Positions 1 through 5,288 of a stretch of DNA of 6,965 bases are shown here, one piece after another (positions within the stretch are counted from its first letter, which is position 1; every line of letters begins with the position of its first letter). Location: positions 1 to 6,965 of the forward strand of contig CALXGU010000080.1 of NCBI GenBank assembly GCA_944387905.1, written 5' to 3'. Made by a program: the position numbers and the translations under genes. This DNA is from an uncultured Clostridia bacterium. Lineage in GTDB: Bacteria; Bacillota; Clostridia; Oscillospirales; QAKW01. The notes below the pieces were generated by a model, which saw only the letters and a program-made list of their open reading frames with translations, made no database searches and had not been told where the DNA came from.

Positions 1-5
1 ATATA

Positions 6-14
6 TGATATAAT
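6..14 (+). promoter_or_regulatory. Putative extended -10 promoter of uvrBA
   Basis: The sequence TGATATAAT matches the extended -10 consensus TGnTATAAT exactly. It would start transcription near base 20-22, giving a leader of about 30 bases before the uvrB start. The -35 region would lie outside the window, so it cannot be judged. No LexA-type GAAC-N4-GTTC box is visible in the 49 bases before uvrB. The surrounding sequence is very AT-rich, so a chance match is possible. Confidence 0.5.
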
Positions 15-37
15 TATACGATATCTGAAAATTGAGC

Positions 38-44
38 GGGGGTG
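38..44 (+). promoter_or_regulatory. Ribosome binding site deciding the uvrB start
   Basis: GGGGGTG differs by one base from the Shine-Dalgarno core GGAGGTG. It places the GGGGG block 7 bases before the TTG at 50-52. The alternative in-frame TTG at 32 has no purine-rich site at a suitable distance before it, so the site favours the start at 50. Confidence 0.75.
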
Positions 45-49
45 TCCGA

Positions 50-2017
50 TTGAATAAATTTATACTGCATAGTGAATTTAAGCCGACGGGCGACCAGCCG
101 CAGGCAATAGATTCAATAGTCCGCGGCATAGAGAACGGAATAAAGGAACAGACTCTTTTAGGCGTTACCGGTTCGGGCAAAACCTTTACAATGGCTAATG
201 TCATCGAAAGAGTCCAGCGTCCGACGCTTGTGCTGGCGCATAATAAAACACTTGCAGCGCAGCTATGCTCGGAACTTAAGGAATTTTTCCCCGAAAATGC
301 GGTTGAATACTTTGTCTCATATTATGATTATTATCAGCCGGAGGCATATATAGCCGCGTCTGATACCTATATTGAAAAGGACAGCTCTATCAACGATGAA
401 ATTGATAAGCTGCGCCACAGCGCTACTTTTTCGGTGCTTGAACGCCCGGATACTATTATAGTTTCGTCTGTTTCATGCATTTACAGCTTGGGAGATCCGG
501 AGGAATACAAGAGTCTTGTCATTTCCCTGCGCCCCGGTATGAAAAAGGACCGTGATGAGGTCATTTCACAGCTTGTATCTATACGCTACGAGCGGAATGA
601 TATAGATTTTTCACGCAATAAATTCCGCGTGCGCGGAGATGTGCTCGAAATTTTCCCCGCCTCCTCTTCCGATAAGGTGATACGCGTTGAATTTTTTGAC
701 GATGAGATAGAGCGTATTTGCGAGATAAATCATATAACAGGCGAGCTTATAGCCGTATTGTCACATGTCGCTGTTTATCCCGCGTCTCATTATGTTACGT
801 CTGCAGACAGGATAGACAGAGCGGTAAAGGAGATAAAAGCGGAGCTTACGGAACGTATAAAATATTTCAACGACAACAATATGCTTATAGAGGCACAGCG
901 TATAGAACAGCGTACACTGTATGATATAGAGATGCTCAAAGAGCTTGGATTTTGTTCCGGGATAGAGAACTATTCCCGCATTTTCAGCAACCGTGCGCCG
1001 GGCAGCACGCCGTATACGCTTTTTGACTTGTTTCCTAAAGATTTTTTAATGATAATCGACGAGTCGCATGTCACGGTGCCTCAGGTAAGGGGGATGTACG
1101 GTGGCGACCGTTCGCGCAAGGAGAGTCTTGTGCGCTACGGTTTCAGACTTCCCAGTGCGTTTGACAACCGTCCGTTGAATTTTGATGAGTTTCTGACCAA
1201 GCTGGACAAGGTCCTGTATGTGAGCGCCACACCTTCCAAATTTGAGACAGAGCGCAGCGGGAATATAGCCGAACAGGTGATAAGGCCTACCGGACTTCTG
1301 GACCCGCTTATAACCGTAAAACCCGTTGAGGGACAGATGGACGATCTTTTGTCTGAGATCCGTAAGCGCGCTGATGCAAACGAGCGGGTGCTTATAACCA
1401 CTCTGACAAAGCGCATGGCGGAGGACCTTACTGCATACCTTGAAGGCATGGGTGTCAAGGTCCGGTATATGCATCATGATGTAGATACTATCGAGCGTAT
1501 GGAACTTGTACGTGATCTGCGTATGGGCGAATTTGACGTGCTTGTCGGAATAAATCTGCTCAGAGAGGGTCTGGATATACCGGAGGTGTCGCTTGTCGCG
1601 ATACTTGACGCGGATAAAGAGGGCTTTCTCAGATCAGAGACATCTCTTATCCAGACTATCGGACGCGCTGCCAGAAATGAACACGGAGAGGTTATAATGT
1701 ACGCCGACCGCGTTACCGATTCAATGGAACGCGCTATCGAAGAGACAAACCGCAGACGCACCATACAGGATAAATACAATAAACAGCATGGTATCACGCC
1801 CAAATCCATCAAAAAGGATGTACGCTCGGTACTTGAGATATCCAAAGCTCAAAAGCCTGACGATAATAAAAAGCTTTCGGCAAAGGACCGTGACAGATTG
1901 ATAGCGGAATATACAAAGCAAATGCGTGAGGCGGCACGTCTGCTTGAATTTGAATATGCCGCCATGATGCGCGATAAGATAGCAAAACTTCGGGGAGAAA
2001 AAACTAATGGCAAATAA
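50..2017 (+). CDS. uvrB: Excinuclease ABC subunit B (UvrB)
   Basis: UvrB is the damage-verifying, helicase-like subunit of cytoplasmic nucleotide excision repair. It is loaded on lesions by UvrA and then recruits UvrC for incision. With the TTG at base 50 as start, the protein is 655 residues, normal for the family, and begins MNKFILHSEFKPTGDQP. Visible features are Walker A GVTGSGKT (about 38-45); the damage-probing beta-hairpin (87-100) with Tyr91, 92, 94 and 95; Walker B DESH (337-340); VSAT (391-394); the GINLLREGLD block (from about 500); motif VI QTIGRAARN (535-543); and a C-terminal UVR motif (about 614-649) that binds UvrC. An in-frame TTG at 32 would add six residues, but the ribosome binding site favours 50. 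The gene is intact, and its stop overlaps the start of uvrA by 11 bases, indicating one operon. Confidence 0.97.
   Translation: MNKFILHSEFKPTGDQPQAIDSIVRGIENGIKEQTLLGVTGSGKTFTMANVIERVQRPTLVLAHNKTLAAQLCSELKEFFPENAVEYFVSYYDYYQPEAYIAASDTYIEKDSSINDEIDKLRHSATFSVLERPDTIIVSSVSCIYSLGDPEEYKSLVISLRPGMKKDRDEVISQLVSIRYERNDIDFSRNKFRVRGDVLEIFPASSSDKVIRVEFFDDEIERICEINHITGELIAVLSHVAVYPASHYVTSADRIDRAVKEIKAELTERIKYFNDNNMLIEAQRIEQRTLYDIEMLKELGFCSGIENYSRIFSNRAPGSTPYTLFDLFPKDFLMIIDESHVTVPQVRGMYGGDRSRKESLVRYGFRLPSAFDNRPLNFDEFLTKLDKVLYVSATPSKFETERSGNIAEQVIRPTGLLDPLITVKPVEGQMDDLLSEIRKRADANERVLITTLTKRMAEDLTAYLEGMGVKVRYMHHDVDTIERMELVRDLRMGEFDVLVGINLLREGLDIPEVSLVAILDADKEGFLRSETSLIQTIGRAARNEHGEVIMYADRVTDSMERAIEETNRRRTIQDKYNKQHGITPKSIKKDVRSVLEISKAQKPDDNKKLSAKDRDRLIAEYTKQMREAARLLEFEYAAMMRDKIAKLRGEKTNGK
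1992..1997 (+). promoter_or_regulatory. Ribosome binding site of uvrA inside uvrB
   Basis: GGGGAG lies 9 bases before the uvrA ATG at 2007, within the last codons of uvrB. uvrA therefore has its own initiation site even though it overlaps uvrB, which allows both re-initiation and direct initiation. Confidence 0.65.
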
Positions 2018-4841
2018 CTATATAAAAATAAAAGGCGCCAGAACAAATAATCTGAAAAACATCGATCTTACCATACCCAGAGATAAAATGATAGTTTTTA
2101 CCGGTCTTTCCGGCAGCGGAAAATCATCGCTGGCGTTTGATACCATATATGCCGAGGGTCAGCGCAGATATGTGGAAAGCCTGTCCTCATATGCGCGTAT
2201 GTTTTTAGGGCAGATGGAAAAACCTGACGTTGATGAGATAGAGGGTTTGTCTCCGGCTATTTCCATAGATCAGAAGACCACATCAAAAAATCCGCGCTCC
2301 ACTGTCGGGACAGTGACTGAGATATACGACTATCTCAGGCTTTTATATGCAAGGATAGGAAAGCCTCACTGTCCCGTATGCGGCAGGGAGATATCGCAGC
2401 AGACAGTGGATCAGATAGTCGATAAAATACTTGCTCTGCCGGAGGGCACAAAGCTCAGTATACTCGCGCCTGTGGTGCGCAATCGCAAGGGCGAATATAC
2501 AAAACTGTTTGAAGACGCGTCCAAGTCGGGATTTGTAAGGGTGCGGGCAGACGGTATCATGTATGATTTGATGGAAAAGATACCGCTTGAAAAGAATAAA
2601 AAGCATAATATAGAAATAGTTGTGGACAGGCTTGTAATAAAGCCCCAGGTACGCCGGCGCCTGACTGATTCCGTAGAGACTGCTCTGCATCATGCAAAAG
2701 GTCTTGTCATAGCTCAGATCATAGACGGAGAGGAGATGCTGTTTTCGCAGAATTACAGCTGTCCCGATCATGATTTTTCTATTGAAGAGCTGAATCCGAG
2801 AATGTTTTCTTTCAACGCTCCGTTCGGTGCGTGTCCCGAGTGCGACGGACTGGGGTATCTTTTGAAGCTGGATCTGGATCTTGTCATACCCGACAGAACC
2901 AAGTCGATAAACGAGGGCGCGATAAAAGCCTCGGGCTGGAATTCTCCTTTCGGAGACAGCGTCGCCAAAATGTATTTCAGCTCTCTTGCAAAGCATTATA
3001 AGTTTTCACTTGATACGCCGATTTGCGATCTTGATGACAAAATACTGAATATAATCCTGTACGGAAACGGCGGAGAAAAGATAAAAATGCAGCGAAATTC
3101 GTCTTTCGGCAGCGTTAATTATGAATCTGCGTACGAGGGAGTGATCCCTAATCTTGAGCGTCGGTTCAGAGAGACGAGCAGTGATTTTATGCGCAGGGAA
3201 ATTGAGGCGCTTATGCGTGAAAGCAAGTGCCCGGCATGCAAGGGATCCAGACTGCGTCCCGATGTACTTGCGGTTACTGTTGCGGATAAAAATATCAGTG
3301 AAATCACTGATTTGTCTGTTCTGAAGCTGCTTGATTTTTTCGATGGTCTTGAGCTCACTGAAAAAGAAGAAATGATAGCACGCCGAGTGGTAAAGGAGAT
3401 AAAAAACCGTCTGGAATTTCTAAGGAATGTAGGTCTTGACTATTTGACGCTGTCCAGAAGTGCAGGCACTCTTTCCGGCGGAGAAAGTCAGAGAATAAGG
3501 CTTGCGACCCAGATAGGCTCGTGTCTTACGGGAGTTGTATATATTCTTGATGAGCCGTCTATAGGTTTGCACCAGCGTGATAATGACAAGCTTATAAGTA
3601 CTTTGAAAATGCTCAGGGATCTGGGCAATACGCTTATTGTGGTAGAGCACGATGAGGATACCATGCTTGCCGCGGACCATATAGTGGATATAGGTCCGGG
3701 TGCAGGTATACACGGCGGGTATGTTGTGGCACAGGGCAGCGCAAAAGATATAATAGCCTGCAAGGAGTCGATTACGGGACAGTATCTTTCGGGCAAAAAG
3801 AAAATCGAAGTGCCGGCTTTGCGCCGTGAGGGAAACGGAAACTATATCACTATACGCGGCGCGAAGGAGAACAACCTTAAAAATATTGACGTGAATATCC
3901 CGCTGGGTGTAATGACGTGTGTAACCGGAGTGTCAGGGAGCGGCAAGTCCTCACTTATTAATTCGATTCTTTATCAGACGCTTGCGCGTGACCTTAACAG
4001 AGCAAGGACCATACCCGGAAAGTGCGACGGTATAGACGGCGTTGAGTATTTGGATAAGGTTATAAATATAGATCAGTCACCTATCGGACGCACACCGCGC
4101 TCAAATCCTGCGACCTATACGTCTGTGTTTACTGATATACGAGATCTGTTCGCGTCGACAAACGGAGCTAAAGCTCGCGGATATAGCTCGGGACGGTTTT
4201 CTTTCAACGTGCGCGGCGGCAGATGCGAAGCATGTCAGGGCGACGGTATAGTCAAGATAGAAATGCATTTTCTGCCTGATATATATATCGCGTGCGATGT
4301 ATGTAAGGGCAAAAGATATAATCGTGAGACACTGGAGGTCAAGTATAAGGACAAGTCAATAGCAGATGTTTTGGATATGACGGTTGAGGAAGGAATGATA
4401 TTTTTTGAAAATCATCCTAAGATATACCGTAAGCTCAAGACGCTTTATGATGTCGGCTTGTCATATATAAAGATAGGTCAGTCGTCTACTACCTTGTCAG
4501 GCGGAGAGGCTCAGCGCGTCAAGCTTGCCACTGAGCTTGCGCGAAGGCCTACCGGCAAGACAGTTTATATTCTGGACGAGCCTACGACCGGCCTGCATAC
4601 CGCTGATGTGCATAAGCTGATAGAAGTACTGCAAAAACTTACCGATGCCGGCAACACCGTTATTGTTATCGAGCATAATCTTGATGTTATAAAAACGGCG
4701 GATTATATAGTTGATTTAGGCCCGGAAGGCGGAGACGGCGGAGGACAGGTGATAGCGCTGGGTACGCCTGAGCAGGTATCACAGATAAAGGAGTCGTATA
4801 CCGGCCAGTATCTGAAAAAGGTCTTGAATAAAAAATACTGA
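2007..4841 (+). CDS. uvrA: Excinuclease ABC subunit A (UvrA)
   Basis: UvrA is the dimeric ABC-type ATPase that recognises DNA lesions and loads UvrB in nucleotide excision repair. The 944-residue length is close to E. coli UvrA (940). Two complete ATPase modules are visible. The first has Walker A GLSGSGKS (33-40), signature LSGGESQR (489-496) and Walker B ILDEPS (513-518). The second has GVSGSGKS (641-648), LSGGEAQR (830-837) and ILDEPT (855-860). The zinc module in the second half is a clean four-cysteine set (C740, C743, C763, C766). The one in the first half reads C252-x2-H255 then C276-x2-C279, so one ligand is histidine. Further CxxC pairs occur at 122/125 and 408/411. The start ATG is supported by GGGGAG 9 bases upstream. 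The gene overlaps uvrB by 11 bases and is followed by a hairpin terminator. No damage to the frame is seen. Confidence 0.98.
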   Translation: MANNYIKIKGARTNNLKNIDLTIPRDKMIVFTGLSGSGKSSLAFDTIYAEGQRRYVESLSSYARMFLGQMEKPDVDEIEGLSPAISIDQKTTSKNPRSTVGTVTEIYDYLRLLYARIGKPHCPVCGREISQQTVDQIVDKILALPEGTKLSILAPVVRNRKGEYTKLFEDASKSGFVRVRADGIMYDLMEKIPLEKNKKHNIEIVVDRLVIKPQVRRRLTDSVETALHHAKGLVIAQIIDGEEMLFSQNYSCPDHDFSIEELNPRMFSFNAPFGACPECDGLGYLLKLDLDLVIPDRTKSINEGAIKASGWNSPFGDSVAKMYFSSLAKHYKFSLDTPICDLDDKILNIILYGNGGEKIKMQRNSSFGSVNYESAYEGVIPNLERRFRETSSDFMRREIEALMRESKCPACKGSRLRPDVLAVTVADKNISEITDLSVLKLLDFFDGLELTEKEEMIARRVVKEIKNRLEFLRNVGLDYLTLSRSAGTLSGGESQRIRLATQIGSCLTGVVYILDEPSIGLHQRDNDKLISTLKMLRDLGNTLIVVEHDEDTMLAADHIVDIGPGAGIHGGYVVAQGSAKDIIACKESITGQYLSGKKKIEVPALRREGNGNYITIRGAKENNLKNIDVNIPLGVMTCVTGVSGSGKSSLINSILYQTLARDLNRARTIPGKCDGIDGVEYLDKVINIDQSPIGRTPRSNPATYTSVFTDIRDLFASTNGAKARGYSSGRFSFNVRGGRCEACQGDGIVKIEMHFLPDIYIACDVCKGKRYNRETLEVKYKDKSIADVLDMTVEEGMIFFENHPKIYRKLKTLYDVGLSYIKIGQSSTTLSGGEAQRVKLATELARRPTGKTVYILDEPTTGLHTADVHKLIEVLQKLTDAGNTVIVIEHNLDVIKTADYIVDLGPEGGDGGGQVIALGTPEQVSQIKESYTGQYLKKVLNKKY

Positions 4842-4849
4842 TAAGCAAA

Positions 4850-4882
4850 CAGTACCCGGCATGTTTGAAATGCCGGGTATTG
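4850..4882 (+). terminator. Hairpin terminator of the uvrBA operon
   Basis: A perfect 10-bp stem (4853-4862 with 4870-4879, TACCCGGCAT/ATGCCGGGTA) closes a 7-base loop. It extends to 13 bp through one G-U pair. It starts 8 bases after the uvrA stop. The U-run on the plus strand is poor: TTT comes 5 bases after the stem and TTTTTT only at 4899-4904. On the minus strand the stem is followed by TTTGCTT and then a TTTTTT run, so it may also stop transcription coming from the right. Confidence 0.65.
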
Positions 4883-4947
4883 CTGCTTTGGGAAGATGTT
4901 TTTTATAAATATCTGTGTAAATCAGATAATATATTTTTAATTAATAA

Positions 4948-4976
4948 TTGAAAAATAAATAAGTATATGTTATACT
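4948..4976 (+). promoter_or_regulatory. Promoter of the tRNA-Pro gene
   Basis: TTGAAA (4948-4953) and TATACT (4971-4976) are separated by exactly 17 bases. The -10 is also preceded by TG in the extended position (4968-4969). An AT-rich upstream stretch could act as an UP element. The start point would be near 4982-4984, about 80 bases before the mature tRNA. This is the best promoter in the window and sits just downstream of the uvrA terminator, so the tRNA is an independent unit. Confidence 0.75.
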
Positions 4977-5039
4977 ATTGAAAGCTGCAGACGGAAAACA
5001 AGTGTTGTAACACATTTGACCGAAAAGAGCTTGCTTTAT

Positions 5040-5055
5040 TTTACGAAAACGTAAA
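5040..5055 (+). repeat. Small perfect inverted repeat in the tRNA leader
   Basis: TTTACG-AAAA-CGTAAA is a 6-bp perfect stem with a 4-base loop, ending 7 bases before the mature tRNA 5' end. In the precursor transcript it may form a hairpin that helps keep the leader from mispairing with the tRNA or affects 5' processing. It could equally be chance in AT-rich DNA. It is not followed by a U-run, so it is not a terminator. Confidence 0.4.
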
Positions 5056-5062
5056 TGTTCAA

Positions 5063-5138
5063 CGGGGTGTAGCGCAGTTGGTAGCGCGCTTGGTTTGGGA
5101 CCAAGATGCCGCAGGTTCGAATCCTGTCACTCCGACCA
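5063..5138 (+). tRNA. tRNA-Pro (anticodon UGG)
   Basis: The 76 bases fold fully as a cloverleaf. The acceptor stem is 5063-5069 with 5128-5134, including one G-U pair. The D stem is GCGC/GCGC around AGTTGGTA. The anticodon stem CTTGG/CCAAG (5089-5093, 5101-5105) encloses TTTGGGA, with anticodon TGG at 5096-5098. A five-base variable loop is followed by a T stem with loop TTCGAAT. The discriminator is A5135 and the CCA end (5136-5138) is encoded. UGG is the proline anticodon that can read all or most CCN codons by wobble. The gene has its own promoter and terminator. Confidence 0.98.
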
Positions 5139-5139
5139 T

Positions 5140-5191
5140 GCAGGGTGCCCTTATAGGATTTCAGTTTCTTATAAGGACATCCTGCTTTTTT
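5140..5191 (+). terminator. Rho-independent terminator of tRNA-Pro
   Basis: A long hairpin begins 2 bases after the tRNA CCA end. GCAGG (5140-5144) pairs with CCTGC (5181-5185), and pairing continues inward to 5158/5167 with a single mismatch (C5148/A5177) and two G-U pairs. A run of six T follows at once (5186-5191). It is one-directional, because the minus strand has no U-run after the stem. Confidence 0.87.
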
Positions 5192-5238
5192 CTGCGCTGA
5201 CAGATGTTACACCTGATGAAATATTTCTTAACTTCGGC

Positions 5239-5247
5239 ATTATAACA
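5239..5247 (-). promoter_or_regulatory. Possible outward-facing extended -10 element
   Basis: Read on the minus strand, this is TGTTATAAT, an exact match to the extended -10 consensus TGnTATAAT. The hexamer 17 bases upstream (AAAGTC) is not a good -35. Transcription would start near 5232 and run out of the putative element towards the tRNA. After excision and circularisation it would instead point at whatever lies at the other end of the element. AT-rich context makes a chance match possible. Confidence 0.25.
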
Positions 5248-5261
5248 TATTGCAATTTGTT
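5244..5261. repeat. 18-base imperfect palindrome next to the recombinase 3' end (candidate attachment or operator site)
   Basis: AACATATTGCAATTTGTT is its own inverse complement except for one symmetrical T/T mismatch, with the centre between G5252 and C5253. It lies 6 bases beyond the recombinase stop codon, where the end of an element of this type is expected. Short dyads with an asymmetric core are typical of serine recombinase sites, but the core here is GC and not the GA used by TnpX and TndX. A regulator's operator is the main alternative. Confidence 0.35.
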
Positions 5262-5288
5262 GACTTTTTATACTGCCGCTACTATAGA
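5260..5288 (+). promoter_or_regulatory. Possible antisense promoter over the recombinase 3' end
   Basis: TTGACT (5260-5265) and TATAGA (5283-5288) are spaced by exactly 17 bases, a good sigma-70/sigma-A type match. The transcript would start near 5295 and run antisense into the recombinase gene. No gene on the plus strand would be served. It overlaps the palindrome at 5244-5261 by two bases. It may be fortuitous. Confidence 0.3.

Noticed and set aside
32..49. TTG at 32 as the uvrB start, adding six residues
   Set aside because: No ribosome binding site precedes it, and its own codons contain the GGGGGTG that serves the TTG at 50. Starting at 50 also gives the usual UvrB N-terminus.
1046..1845. 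Long open frames on the minus strand inside uvrB
   Set aside because: They lie wholly within a strongly conserved gene on the other strand and show no recognisable domain. They are shadows of the uvrB codon pattern.
2343..3796. Open frames on the minus strand inside uvrA, one of 217 codons
   Set aside because: They are fully antisense to intact uvrA, and no family was recognised in the translations.
5050..5062. GTAAATGTTCAACG as a LexA/SOS box half-site
   Set aside because: The paired GAAC at the required 4-base spacing is missing, and the site lies before a tRNA and not a repair gene.
5006..5211. TGTAACA (5006-5012) and TGTTACA (5205-5211) as an inverted repeat pair around the tRNA
   Set aside because: Only 7 bases match in AT-rich sequence, with no further similarity around them, so chance is likely.
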